Origin: Mercenaria mercenaria
Taxonomy: Eukaryota; Mollusca; Bivalvia; Venerida; Veneridae
DNA: 64,000 nt
Reading direction: 5' to 3'
Assembly: GCF_021730395.1 (NCBI RefSeq)
Contig: NC_069373.1
Span: 14,030,001-14,094,000, forward strand
Position 1 is the first letter of the stretch; each line of letters opens with the position of its first letter. The position numbers were made by a program, and so were the translations under genes. The notes beneath the pieces were generated by a model. The model saw nothing but the letters and a program-made list of their open reading frames with translations, did not search any database and was not told the DNA's origin. Shown here in pieces: positions 1 through 62,082 of this stretch.

Positions 1-2423
1 AAAATGACAACAATAGTCTTCTTTATTTCATTTGTATAAAGTTTTATATATTTCTTGTATCTTGATTTGGTATCACTAAAACAATTTTGTCCAGCTGGTT
101 TTAGTTTTAAATCTAAAGTTTTTACTTTAAATACCAGCATATTTTCTTTTGTTTATTAGTTTTAGTTTGGCACAACTTTGCAAAAGAAATCCAGTCATGT
201 AATGTTGAGCAGTTAACCTAACAAGTGTCGATGGATTCTGTAGTGGAACTACTCATTTCTCTGCAGGCAAGAGCTAAGTTTCCCGTATTGTACTGGTGGG
301 TGTAAGTCTACTTGTACTATGCTGACTTTAGACACGATGTCTTTTTTTAATCGTCACGGAGAGCAAAGGCCTCATCCAGATATCTGACTCAGGACCCTAT
401 GATTCATACAATAAAGCTAGGGTTGGTTTTGTATATGTTCTTTTAATGCTACTTTTACTGAAATCCAAAGTGAATTTTTTATAAAATATGACTTTTACTA
501 ACAGGAAGACTGAAAATATAAGCTGTATGATCATAATATTATGAATGCACAGACGGATATTATTGCGTGTTTTATTGAAGTTCCATCTGGAATTAGAGTT
601 ACATGGACGGTGCATTATATTTTAGGCTATTTCTGAAATAACAGAAGAAAACCTTTTTAAAATTAACAGCTAACAGTTTAAGTAAATCAGTATGCGACAA
701 TTTAAGCTTCAGCTTCTTTTTAAATATCTTTTTAAAAAGCAATGGCTGTGGTAACGTATTTTAAAGTGTGTTACGGAAAACATAACACATTCTCTGACAA
801 GTAAAGAAGTATATTGTATTTTTATAGTACAAAATAATTAATATTAACCATGTTTATGGAATATTTTCTGAATAACTGATGCAATACAACAAGGTTGTTG
901 AAATGGTAACGTCGTAACATGTGTAATGCATGTTACTTTTTTATTCTTCCTTTAATAAAGTGTTAGTTCTATGTCTAAAAACATTATAGACCACATAAAA
1001 AATTGTTTTTCATTGATAACAATTAATTATATCATTTTATTCAGTTTGAGGGGTTTAAGAATTTTATTCGTTGTTTGTGACACCGATTCATTTTATGCAA
1101 ATTAGCTGAGCACATCCAGTTTTGAGTAAACAAATGTGCCATAAAAGTAACAAAATAATATATTACAAGACACTGAGAGACTTTAAGATCAGAACAAAGC
1201 TGATTAGTACATTTAAATTGATCTGAAACTTAGAAAATGTTTTTTTTAACAACATTTTGTCATCTTAACATTCTCATTAATATTCATGAATATGCAAATT
1301 AGTTAATTAACATAAAATGCTGCTTTCTAAATGCCAATGTCTTAGCTCCATTTTGACATGGTCGTATTTTCCAAAACTGAACGGTTGCCATGGAAACAGT
1401 GAAATCTTATTTAGTGGGAAAGAGTTTTTTCATGGGAACATTTTTTATCTCGAAAGGGTTGGTCCTGCCGAACAATTTGGTCACTATGAAAAAAAAGTCT
1501 AGTGGGAGGTGCATGGCAGACCTCATTGGCCCCCGTACTATGTATTAATATACTATTTTCTAGAAGTAGTGTCGGTTTCTCAGTCTGAATATGCTAAGTT
1601 AATAGTAATTGTGGCTGGTTAACCCCTATTTCAAACAACACCAAATCATAGAACGAAACTGAACATCATATTAAACTGGCGTAATTTAAAGGAGTCGTAC
1701 TTTCAGACAGCTCAACACTTTTAAACATGCCATTTTCAAAGAACTGTAACATATATATTCGTTTTGAAGAATTTGCAAAAATGTCCCCCGAGTTCTGAAA
1801 TTTCACATAACTATGTGGAACGTAGTTTTCAGCAAGTGTTTGCTTATTTCTTTACAAATGACATTCATTTTAAAGGGGGATGGGGGAGTGGGGGACAACT
1901 TATCCGAGCATATTTTAGTATCAAGTCGTACAAGACAGTTCCGTAGAACATGTAACGGACAGGTAGATTGTTGGTAAAGATATTTATAAAATAACTGATA
2001 AAATCAGCTGTTGGGATTTTGTCTTATAAAACCCAGACTGTGAATTAGCATGTACAATACTGCATTGCTTTTCTAATTATGTAACTATGTGTAGTCTCTA
2101 TTTGGAAAGCTGCTTGGTATGTGTTTTACAAACATTTAAAATTAATATGTTATTTTAACTATTATAAGTGCATGTATTTCCTTGTAGGTAAGGTTAGAAT
2201 GCAATACCAAAACAACACTTAGGGTTATTTATTTTTTGTTCTAGAACTTCCTATCATAACAAAACTGACTAGTTCCCTTTTCTTACGGAATCAACACATG
2301 TACAAAACACGGTAAATTTGTTGTGTATATAATTGTTTAATCTGAAATATTAAAAAATAAATATTCAATTTGTGTTTCTTTTTGTACTTATTATACGATA
2401 TATTCCAGTTCGCTATAATAAAA
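1..2423. other. Intergenic, no gene recognised
   Basis: AT-rich sequence with no open reading frame that resembles a known protein and no recognisable transposon ends. The only discrete motif I would mark is the X-box-like palindrome at 1384. This stretch lies downstream of the DHX16 stop codon on the gene's strand. Confidence 0.5.
1384..1397. promoter_or_regulatory. X-box-like palindrome (possible RFX site)
   Basis: GTTGCCATGGAAAC differs by one base from the perfect X-box palindrome GTTGCCATGGCAAC bound by RFX winged-helix factors. It stands alone in non-repetitive sequence with no identified gene start next to it, so a regulatory role is only a possibility. Confidence 0.25.
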
Positions 2424-2647
2424 TTGGGTTCGAGCCTCACTCGGGGCGTTGAATTCTTCATGTGAGGAAGCCATCCAGCTGGCTTACGGAAGTTCGGTGG
2501 TTCTACCCAGGTGCCCACTCGTAATGAAATGATGCACGGGGGGGGGGGGGGGGGGGCACCTGGGGTCTTCCTCCACCATTAAAGCTGGAAAGTCGACATA
2601 TGACATATCATGTGTCGGTGCGACGTTAAATCCAACAACAACAACAT
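2424..2647 (+). mobile_element. tRNA-derived SINE, 5'-truncated
   Basis: It begins inside the B box (GGGTTCGAGCC) of a tRNA-like head. The body is the same as in the copy at 40270 (shared GAATTCTTCATGTGAGG and GCCATCCAGCTGGCTTA). It ends with GTGCGACGTTAAATCC and a short (CAA)n tail, as expected of a LINE-mobilised SINE. The A box and upstream part are missing, which fits 5' truncation on insertion. A run of 19 G at 2538-2556 lies in the body. Confidence 0.75.
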
Positions 2648-2756
2648 TTTGAAGTAAATTTCTATGCTGCGGATGAAAATCGGCTTATCCCTTTTAAGGT
2701 CACAGTAACTGTGCTTGTTTTATTTTGTTGCTGGGAAATGCATACCTGCAAACACG

Positions 2757-3012
2757 ATATGAGCTTGCCTACTTTGGTAGAGCACAGATCAACAAATAGA
2801 GGGGTTCCGAGTTCGATTCAAGGGTTAGGTGTATTTTCTCCATGAAGATTTGTTAAAAGACATTGTCTGAAATCATTTATCTTTTAACCTCTGTTTTATG
2901 TTGGTAGTAACTTGCGGAAAACAGGTTAGTACTGGTACAGAATCCAGGAACACTGGTTAGGTTAACTGCCCGCCGTTACATGACTTAAGTTCTGTTGAAA
3001 AACGTTTTTAAT
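2757..3012 (+). mobile_element. tRNA-derived SINE
   Basis: An A-box-like TACTTTGGTAGAGC (2770-2783) and a B-box-like GAGTTCGATTC (about 2810) stand at tRNA spacing, with a body of about 190 bp after them. The head does not fold into a convincing cloverleaf acceptor stem, so it is a SINE head or tRNA pseudogene rather than a working tRNA gene. It is a different family from the SINE at 2424. Confidence 0.5.
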
Positions 3013-3069
3013 GGATAAACAAAGCAAACATGACATGACTTTTTGTAGATGAGAACTGTGATAAATCTA

Positions 3070-3659
3070 TACTGGTACTGATGATAAACCCGGACAGATG
3101 ATAAAGTCGACCACCTTGGAAATATTTGATTGCAATCGGTTATTTATAAAATTGAACACACCATCTAACAGTTTCCATTTACAACACCAACTGGTGTAAT
3201 TAAAACCAAAATTGGTAAATATTCTGTATAAATATATGACTTACATTTATCTGTATAAAAAATATTTATCCAAAATTACTGGGGAAGAGGGTGTTTTTCT
3301 GCGCATGCTCACTGACGCCACATGAAGGCCTGCCATTGGGTCACTTTTCATTACTTGATCAGGAATGACTGTTGCAGTTTTTGGGGGAAAGTTTCAATAT
3401 AATACTACCAAGAAAATTTTGTAAATGACAAAGTGTTGGAATTTATCATCAGTCAACCTGCTTATAGTCCCCATTTTACTAACGTCTTTCAATGCCTCAT
3501 TTCGTGTGTTTGCTAACTAAATATAAATTTGAATTATGTTGTTTTTAGCAAATGTTAAGCTTTATTTTGATACCAACCATTGATTACAAATTGCAGAAAT
3601 AAAGAAGTTACAGGTAAAAAAACCTCATTTTCTGTTCGGGTTTATCATCTGTACCAGTA
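3070..3659. mobile_element. TA-flanked inverted-repeat element (mariner-like MITE)
   Basis: The left end TACTGGTACTGATGATAAAC and the reverse complement of the right end (TACTGGTACAGATGATAAAC) match over about 30 bp. TA lies on both outer sides (3068-3069, 3660-3661), as expected for a Tc1/mariner-type target duplication. The 590-bp body has no transposase reading frame, so this is a non-autonomous element. Confidence 0.6.
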
Positions 3660-3661
3660 TA

Positions 3662-4111
3662 TTTGTAAAGTATATGTGGATATTTGTCAGAAATAAACTG
3701 TATGAACAACTTAACAATTATTTCTGATAGGGAGTTGGACATAGTGGCAGGAGGGGACTGAATTCTAAGTTCTGATATGAACAGTTCATACCTATGTTTA
3801 CTGTCATGTTTTAAATACATATGCTTTGACTTAGTTTCACTATTAGTTGTTGGTTAAATAGAAGGAAATTTCCAATAATAACATGTGACACATTGTTTCT
3901 TAGTATCTGTATACATATCCAATTGTTCTACCCCCTAGTAAGAAGTTGACATGCCTTTATTATCTGGACTTCTAAACCTATTGTTTATGCAGTTCATACT
4001 TCAAAATGGGATCAGTATATTATCACATGACTCTTTATATAAATCGCCAGTCTATAGTTTGTGCTATTGACCAGTCTACAGTTCAACAAAAAATTTAGAT
4101 GAGAAAAGGTA
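3662..4111. other. Intergenic, nothing recognised
   Basis: AT-rich sequence without a recognisable gene or transposon end. Confidence 0.4.
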
Positions 4112-5260
4112 AACAAGAGGGTCATGATGACCCTGAATCGCTCACCTGAGTAATATAGGTCACATGTTTCAAATGGCAAACTGACATTAAAATATTAGAA
4201 AGTAGATCAGTATGTCACATTCATGATCACTGGAAGTCAGTGTTAAGATTGGTGTGCAAAACTGACGTGTCATCCAAATTTCATGGCTGTATCTTTAAAA
4301 CAAGAAAGTAGGTCAGTAGGTCAAGGTACTAATTATAATTAAACAGTCTAAGAAATATGATCTGATAATTTTTGAAGTATTTATTCCTATATAACTCATA
4401 CAACAAATGAACCCTAGGGCTGGGCCTCTATTCACCCCAGGGGCATAATTTGAACAGTCTTGTTAGAGATCCACTAGGCAATGCTACATACTAAATATCA
4501 AAGGTCTAGGCCTTGAACTTTCAGACAAGAAAATTTATAAATTTTTCCTATGTAAGTCTATGTGTAACTTGAGACCCCCCAGGACGGGACCTCTTTTCAC
4601 TCCAGGGGCATAATTTTAACAATCTTGGTAGATGACGACAAGGCAATGCTTCATACAATATATCAAAGGCCTAGGTCTAGAGGTTTCAGACAAAAAGATT
4701 TTCAAAGATTTTTCCTATACACAAGTCTATGTAAAACTTGGGATCCCCGGGGTGGGCCTTTCTTCAACCCAGGGGCATAATTCTAACAATCTTGGTAGAG
4801 GACCATAAGGCAATGCTTCATACCAAATATCAAAGGCCTAGGTATTGCGGTTTCAGACAAGAAGATTTTCAAAGTTTTTTCCTATACAAGTCCATGTAAA
4901 ACTTGGGACCCCCCGGGTTGGGGCCTCTTTTCACCCCATGTGCACAATTTGAACAATCTTCATAGAGGAACATTAGGTAATGTCACATGCCAAATATCAA
5001 GGCTCTACGCCTTGCAGTTTTGGACAAGAGGATTTTTAAAGTTTTTCCTTTTGGTTGCCATGGCAACCAGAGTTCTGCATTGAATTCAGTTCTTTGAACA
5101 ATTTTGAAAGGGGGCCACCAAAGGATCATTCCTGTGAAGTTTGGTGTAATTCTGCCCAGTGGTTTTCAAGAAGATTTTTTTAGAAAATGTTGACGGACGC
5201 ACAACGGACATCGAGCGGTCACAAAAGCTCACCTTGAGCCTTTGGCTCAGGTGAGCTAAA
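4112..5260 (+). mobile_element. Terminal-stem mini-element, GCTCACC family
   Basis: The 5' tag AACAAGAG is followed at once by the hairpin GGGTCATGATGACCC and then by CGCTCACCTGAG. The 3' end is the hairpin built from GCTCACCTTGAGCC and GGCTCAGGTGAGC, followed by TAAAA, so the two ends are complementary (CTCACCTGAG with CTCAGGTGAG). The body holds four degenerate monomers of about 180 bp (AGTCTATGTAAAACTTGGGA and GGGGCATAATTTGAACAATC types). There is no coding sequence. The structure fits a non-autonomous Helentron/HINE-type element. A perfect X-box palindrome lies at 5053-5068. Confidence 0.65.
5053..5068. promoter_or_regulatory. Perfect 16-bp X-box palindrome
   Basis: GGTTGCCATGGCAACC is a complete palindrome matching the consensus RFX X-box. 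It lies near the 3' end of the mini-element, so the family may carry RFX-like sites to new places. Binding is inferred from the motif alone. Confidence 0.35.
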
Positions 5261-5730
5261 ATCTTAGGAAAGAAATTTTTTAACTCATTTCCAATGTCAC
5301 ATAATTAAACACTTATTGAATGTTATTATTAAAAACTTATTGCCAGCAATTGTCAAAACTACTACCTTCAAATTGGCTGGCATCAGTAAATGTATCATAT
5401 AAATTAAATTGGTTAATCAAATGTTTCTGTAACAAAAACTTATTTTGAATGCCAACAGCTATTTTTATATGTAACACAAACAGTTTGGAAACTGACTATA
5501 AAAATAAATTTATAGACCATCCTTAAATTACAGAACTAAGCAGAAATGAAAATCATAAATTTTGCAATTTGGCTAGTGGCCTCTTTCAAGCATTTGCAGA
5601 TACATTAGTGTGTTTTAGGCATTTTTAACCTCTAGAAAGGTATCAGGTAACCAAACGTTGGAAAATTTTTCAAACGCTTGATAAAACATGTACTTGTAGG
5701 TTTCAGCTAATTCAATCAACACTACATTAT
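5261..5730. other. Intergenic, nothing recognised
   Basis: AT-rich spacer between two mini-elements, with no recognisable gene or repeat end. Confidence 0.4.
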
Positions 5731-7603
5731 AACAAGAGCTCGTTGAACATGAAATGCCACCCTTGATGCATTCAGTAATTGCACAAGGGACAGAAATTAT
5801 ATGCTCACTGTAAACAAAAGTTCTACCATTCTGGTTTAATCTGACTTTGACCTTTAATCTATTAACCTAACAAGAGATTACAGAGTGATCTTGGTATCAT
5901 CCACTGAGCCATTTTTGAATGTTCCAAATTTCAAGACTAGCTCAAGGTCAAATTTCAATTCAGTAAAAGACAATGTGTATGTGGTCCAAATTTGAAAGCT
6001 GTGGCTTGAGAAATGTGAAAGTAGGTCACTAGATCAATCTCAAGATCAAAGTTCATTTCGGTACACAAAACTATGTATGTGGTTCAAATTTGAAGGCTGT
6101 AGCATGAGAAATGTGAAAGTAGGTCACTAGGTCAAAATCAAGGTCAAATTTTATTTCAGAACATCAAACTATGCAAGTGGTCCAAATTTGAAGCCTGTAC
6201 CTTCAGAAATGTGAAAGTAGGTCACTAGGTCAATCTCAAGATCAAAGTTCATATCAGCACACAAAACTATGCTTGTGGTTCAAATTTGAAGGCTGTAGCA
6301 TGAGAAATGTGAAAGTAGGTCACTAGGTCAAAATCAAGATCAAATTTTATTTTGGAACAAAAAACTATGCAAGTGGTCCAAATTTGAAGCCTTTACCTTC
6401 AAAAATGTGAAAGTAGGTCACTAGGTCAAAAACAATGTCAAAGTTTTTTTTCGGTACACTAACCTATGCATGTGGTCCAAATTTGAAGGCTGTAGCTACA
6501 GAAATGTGAAAGTAGGTCACTAGGTCAAAATCAAGGTCAACTCATGTCAAGGTTCATCTTGCCACTTAAAACTATACATGTGGTCAAATTTGAATGATGT
6601 AAGTTATGTGCATGAAGATTCTAAGTTTTTCCCTATGTAAGTCTATATGAACCATGTGACCCCTGGGGCGGGGCCATATTTGACCCTAGAGGGATAATTT
6701 GAACAAATTGGTAGAGAACCACTAGATGATGCTACATTACAAAATACCAAAGCCATAGTCTTTGTGGTTTGGACAAGAAGAGTTTTAAAGTTTTTCCCTT
6801 TATAAGTCTATGTAAACAATGTGACCCCCCGAGTGAAGCCATATTTGACCCTAGGGGAATAATTTGAACAATCTTAGTAGAGGACCACTAGATGATGTCA
6901 TATACAAAATATCAAAGCCCTAGGTCCTGTGGTTTTGAACAAGAGGTTTTTTAAAGTTTTTTCCTATAGAAGTCTATATAAACCATGTGACCCCCGGGTG
7001 GGGCCATATTAGACCCCAGGGAAATAATCTGAACAATCTCGGTAGAGGACCACTAGATTTTGCTACGTACCAAATATCAAAGCCCTAGGCCCTATTGTTT
7101 TGGACAAGATCAGAAATCTTTTAACTGTTCCTGGCCAATGTGACCTTAACCTTTGACCTCAAAATCAATAGGTGTCATCTCCTGGTCATGAACAACCTCC
7201 GCATCAATTTTCCTGACCCTAAGCCCAAGCATTCTTGAGTTATTGCCCGGAAACCATTTTACTGTTCCTGGTCACTGTGACCTTGACCTTTAACATACTG
7301 ACCTCAAAATCAATAGGGGTCATCTGCTGGTCATGACCATCCTCCCTATCAACTTTCATGATCCTAGGCCCAAGTGTTCTTGAGTTATCATCCGGAAACC
7401 GTTTTACTTTTCAGGGTCACTGTGACCTTGACCTTTGACATACAGACCTCAAAATCAATAGGGGTCATCTGCTGGTGATGACCAACCTCCCTATGAACTT
7501 TCATGATCCTAGGCCCAAGGGTTCTTGAGTTATCATCTGGAAATGGATTGTTCTACATTCCGACCGACCGACCATCTGCATTCTTCGAAGGGGGGCATAA
7601 AAA
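5731..7603 (+). mobile_element. Terminal-stem mini-element with three monomer types
   Basis: The 5' end AACAAGAGCTCG is followed by ATGCCACCCTTGATGCA. The 3' end is GCATTCTTCGAAGGGGGGCA then TAAAA, so TGCC/GGCA and CCCTT/AAGGG pair between the ends. The body changes monomer twice: about 118-bp units with GAAAGTAGGTCACTAGGTCA (5930-6600), then units with TATGTAAACCATGTGACCCC (6600-7110), then units with GTGACCTTGACCTTT (7110-7540). A CGACCGACCGACC tract precedes the 3' hairpin. No protein is encoded. Confidence 0.6.
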
Positions 7604-10345
7604 GCATTTGTTCTACCTTTTAATGAAAGAGTTTGAAATGCTGAATAACAGAGGACCATTTGTCTGTTTTTACCATCGGTTCTGATTTATATCCTTTTCT
7701 ACTTCAAAATGAAAACAAAACTGAAACAGATATACGTCAGCTGATATAAACCCACAATACATGTCTGACTACAGAAGAATGTTTTACATAATTTCTGAAA
7801 CATGTCGTAATCTAATCATAGTCACATTTACAAGCTTTTCTTAATCAAATATAAATGCGACAGCCATAACTGCATGCTTGATAACAATTTGTTAATCAAA
7901 GGCCTGAAGGGCCCGAGTCGGCTAATGATTGATGTACTGACAGTATAGTCTACCAGTTTCAGTTTGTTTTTAGTTTTTTTCCCCAACTAAAGAGAGATTT
8001 TTTTACAATAAATGAAATGAACATTCGGTCGATGCTAGTAAAACTTTGATTGACATTATACAAGTATTTAAACCCAATATATTTCTCTAAAATTGAAGAG
8101 TGGTTCGCAGAAATAAAAATGTTGAAAGTACAAACTACAATTTGACAGCTAACACTAAGATACTGCTCATGTCTTTATATATTTTTCCAGTAAACATTTG
8201 CCTCCGGCATTGCCAAAAGAGGCAATTATCGGCTGGTATATATTCCCACATGATAAAATTTGAATATGACAATTTATAATATTAAAATTTTACAGCGCGG
8301 ATTGCCACATACAATTTGTAACGGATGGACGAAAGAAATGATATTTTACAGATATTATAATGGGCCTGGTGATAGTCTTGTCATATGTTATTGTTCAATC
8401 ATATTATAAGTGATGTCAATTTAAAGTATACTTACCTTTCCGTTTAGAGATACATGTATATAAATGTTGCTCAGTGTCAATATATAGTGTAACCGATATT
8501 AATAAATGCAGTTCTTTTTTAGTTAAAACTATCATTTATTCTATTTCAGACTTGTTAACCCCTTAAAAATCATGTCTGTTATCCCGAAGTCCATCCACTT
8601 TCAATTATCCATTTTGATTCATGTAGACAGACAGGCCCAGACCGGGCAGAAAAATGTTTGAGCCATTTTTACGTGGTCGGTAGCAAGGTGTGTGTGGGGA
8701 GGGGTGTTTCTTTCCGCTTTAAATTGCAGTCAGATTTTGAAATGGGCATTGCGGCAGGTGGTAAAAGGGCAAATGTATCAAGCTGTAAAGTGGCAATATG
8801 GGGGAAGGGTGTGGGAGGATACCCCTTCCTGCAAGTAGGGTTTGGGGTATTACCACAAGAAATTTTTGAATATGTAGACCCTTGATACAGCCTTTGGTGC
8901 GATTTTAACTGAAAATCTTCTGTTTCAATTTCTAAATATTACCTAGATTCTTTCTATTATTACAATATCCAAAGTATGACTGTCACTTCATCTTTTTACT
9001 TTCAGATCATGCCTCAGGACTAGAATATGAGTCTGATATAGATTATATGTAGGTGTAATAAAAATAAATTCTAGAATCATTTCTGTTACAATAATATTTA
9101 TCATGTATGTTACTTGAATGTTAAAATTTCATAACACAGCTCGATATTTACCCAAAATATTATATCTGGATACGATTACACTTTTCCCCAGTTTCAACAA
9201 TATATTTTACAAATTGTGATGATACGAAGACATTTAGCAGCAATTGGCAGTATCTGACATTGAAGTTTACGGTTCAATTACCTCTTATTTAAATATTTTC
9301 ATAAAAACGTTGTTTCGTTTCGTCAAAGCAACCAAACATAGACGATCTACTTTCGATTTCAAAAACTACAAGAAAATACAATTTAATGTTTCGCCTATTT
9401 GTTTATTTCTCGAAAAATAAGAAATAAAATCATTTTTAATATCAGTAGTAACTAAACAAACCAGCAAGAGCTTCTTCTTCCGATAATTTATCCATTTACT
9501 GACTGCAAAATTCAACCCACGCAAAGTCGTAAGCGTTGTTATAAACAGGTCACACGTGTCTGCCGACAAGTGTCCAGAATGTAGTTAGGATTCATCCGCG
9601 AAGTCTCGCGGAAGAATTAACGTACTGCACATATCTTATTCGGGTCATTTAAAATGAAGCTGTCATAATCTAATTTCATCGATGTGGTCAACTCTTTGAT
9701 AAGAGACATTCAAATGCTTTCAGAGGTACCCACTCAATAAAATACTAGCAGTATGTTCTGGAACTATATTTTATCTTTCGCTGGATGTTACGCAAGCTTT
9801 GTAAGCCTATGCAATTCATAAAATGCACAGCGCAATAAATTTGTTATTTGCGCAATGATTTTAAAGATTATTTTTTGAAACGGACAGGGTAACAAAAGGA
9901 TAATTTGGCTAATAAGTTAATATGCAGTTTTTATTTGAATTTGTGAACATCATATTTGCTATTTTGTGACAAAAGGGCATAAAATTCGTCACCATAATCA
10001 TATGCACAAATGTATTACCAAATCCCACAGAATCGTTATGCGTGTTTATGCTTAATGAGTTACCGCGGAAGAAAAAACGTGGCTTTATTCGAGTATTGCA
10101 CTATTACAAGTCATAAATATGACAGATTACATCGTATATTGGTCATAGCAAATAGGATTGACATAAATGAACTTCATTCGATCAATGAACTCTTTGAAAT
10201 TAGAGACAATCTAATGGAACGTATTATTATTATATTAACATCACTTCGCTGTGTTGTGAGGCCATTTAAGAATGAGAAATCGGGCGATAGCAAGGACTCG
10301 TCAAATGCTTGACAGCGTTTAGCCGACTCAAAAATTGCACTAGAT
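7604..10345. other. Intergenic, no gene recognised
   Basis: No conserved coding sequence was seen. The stretch 8640-8885 (TGGGGAGGGGTG and GGTGTGGGAGGATACCCC) resembles 39735-39825 in composition and order, so it may be a decayed piece of the hAT-like element described there. The 100-codon open frame at 10010-10312 is not recognisable. Confidence 0.4.
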
Positions 10346-11214
10346 AACAAGAATGGCAGACTGTCAAAATTATGCCTGTCATCAAATTTGACTTGATTCA
10401 CGGGCCATAATCCAAGAGTGCCTGGGGCGATTTGGCTGATTATCAAACTTGGCTGAGATATTTTGCCCACAAACATTATCAGCATGTTTGGTGAAAGTCA
10501 GATGAAAACTGTTTGACTTAGAGAGCAGACAAGGCTAAATTCACAGATTTCCAGTAATTCAAGGGCCATAATCCAAGAATGCCTGGGGCAATTTGGCTGG
10601 TTATCGAACTTGGCTGAGATATTATGCCGACAAACATCTGCAAGTTTGCTGAAGATCAGATGAAAAGTGTTGTCCTTTGAGAGCAGACAAGGCTTAAGTC
10701 GCAATTTTTAAAGTAATTAAAGGGCCATAATTCAAGAGTGCCTGAGGTGATTTTGCTGGTTATTGAACCTGGCGGAGATATTATGCCCACAAACATTGTC
10801 ACTAAGTTTGGTGAAGATCAGATGAAAACTGTAACTTAGAGGAAGGACAAAGCTAAATTTGCAGATTTTCAAGTAATTCAAGGGCCATAACTCAAGAGCG
10901 CCTGAGGGGATTTTGCTGGTTATCAAACTTTGTAAAGATATTAGGCCATAAACATTGTCACAAGGTTTGGGGAAGATCAGATGAAAACTGTTTGACCTTG
11001 AGGGCAGACAAGGTTAAATTTTGCAGATTTTGAGTAATTCAAGGGCAATAACTCAAGAGTGCCTGGAGGGATTTTGCTGGTTATCTAACTAAACTGAGAT
11101 ATTATGCCCACAAACATTGTCATCAAGTTTAGTGAAGACTGTATAATAAACTGTTTGACTTAGAGAGTGGACATGGTTTAGCACGCCAACCGCCCGCCAC
11201 GGGTGTTCACATAA
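10346..11214 (+). repeat. Tandem array of 160-bp monomers, probably a mini-element
   Basis: Five copies of a monomer beginning GGGCCATAA start at 10402, 10563, 10722, 10882 and 11043, a period of 159-161 bp. Each continues with TCAAGAGTGCCTGGGG, a 'TTTTGCTGGTTAT' segment and 'GATATTATGCCCACAAACAT'. The array begins near AACAAGAATGGCAG and ends near CGGGTGTTCACATAA. These look like degenerate ends of the mini-element class, but I cannot pair them convincingly. Confidence 0.6.
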
Positions 11215-11511
11215 TATGCCCTGGGCAATAAAAATGAGAAACTGCTTCATGTTTTGTTTAAGTTTCAAATCTTTTTATACTGCTCAGCTCTTTCAAATTA
11301 TCACTTCATTGTTATTCTACAGCTTTTGTATTAAACATTCAATCATCATAAAATCAAAATGTTCTGGCTGATTTTGCCTCGTATTCAGATAGCCGTTTCA
11401 ACATGTCCCTTAAAGACAACTCTACAAAGAGTGCTGAAAGGTTGTTCTAGAAAAAGTGGCCTCAGATGCACAGGAAATGAAGAGGTTAATTGGAAACTAT
11501 GGCTGAACTCT
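11215..11511 (-). other. 3' flank or UTR of DHX16
   Basis: Sequence just downstream of the DHX16 stop codon on the minus strand. I saw no AATAAA or ATTAAA on that strand in these 300 bases, so the end of the transcript cannot be placed. Confidence 0.35.
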
Positions 11512-60887
<49,376 letters not shown>

Positions 60888-61800
60888 CTATTCGAGATGA
60901 AATATTTAGGGTATTAATATATGGAATACTGTCTTCTTTCAATAAATGTAAATAAAAACTCATATGAGCACTTGTATAACAGGACAATGAAATTGCAAAT
61001 AAAGAATTTGAACAGAAATATTTCCACAGATGATCTGCATACAGGTTGAATAAGTGCACTTTAGTAACAGTTAAACGTAAGTGAAATGAATTAGAAACGG
61101 AGAATTTACTTCTACAGAATAGCTGAAATTCTGACGACATTTGCCGATGTTACTCAAAACAAAATAAATAAAGTATTTTAAATGTATTTTTAAGTATGAA
61201 AAATGCATCTGAATGACTAAGATTCGGCAAAAATATGTCTAGGAAAGATTGGCATTATTTACCAAGTTTATTCAAGAATTTGCAGACTTGTTTTATAAAA
61301 CGTAAAACTAAACAGAATGTTTTAAAATCCTTTTTTATACATAATAATTATACAGATTTTATCACCACTATGCAAATTTAATGGCTGCCGAAAAACAAAA
61401 GAAGTGGTTTGCAGTGACAGAAATAAAGATGTACTGAGCTGTAAATTAAAATTTTTTTTAAGATTTTCTTTTAATTTCCTTGTTGTATGGGCTTATAAGA
61501 CGCGTCCCACTCTTTAGACTGGAAATATGACCCCTAAAAATTCATTTTATAAGCGAATATGTACAGTAACATTTTAAACTACAATCTTTATTTTAAAAGT
61601 TAAGATAATGAAAATGATACAAAAGTAATATCAAGAAAGACACACTACTTTTTAAAGAAATATTTGACAGGTGCGATGTGCATAGAATAAGGTCATTGTA
61701 GTTTATGAAACAAGGTTTATATTGTACCATTATAAAAAAACTGATGTAAACTTAAACTGTCTTTTTTATATATTTCATTCCACTAAATATTGTGAAAAGG
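60888..61800. other. Intron or upstream sequence, nothing recognised
   Basis: AT-rich. No DHX16 N-terminal exon (expected 'ERDAFAERVRQKD'-like sequence) was recognised on the minus strand. Confidence 0.4.
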
Positions 61801-61802
61801 TA

Positions 61803-61925
61803 TTATATATATATATATATATAATATAATATATATATTTATATAATATTTTATAAAATAATATATAATATATATATATAATAAATATTATATTATATAT
61901 ATAAATTATATATATATCTATATAA
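61803..61925. repeat. (TA)n-rich low-complexity tract
   Basis: About 120 bp of nearly pure A/T with long TA runs (61803-61822, 61870-61882, 61905-61918). It is self-complementary and likely to be length-variable. Confidence 0.85.
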
Positions 61926-62082
61926 TATTAAACATACATAATCATTTTTGCATAAAAGTAATGCTTTGATACAAAGAATAATTACATTTATTTTATGCTT
62001 ACTAATGAAATACTGTATTCTATCAGTTAAATGTTTTTATATCTCATCACTCACACTGTGAAAATACGAAATCTATATATTA

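Noticed and set aside
10010-10312. 100-codon open frame on the plus strand
   Set aside because: No recognisable domain, no splice context, partly overlapped by an open frame on the other strand; likely chance.
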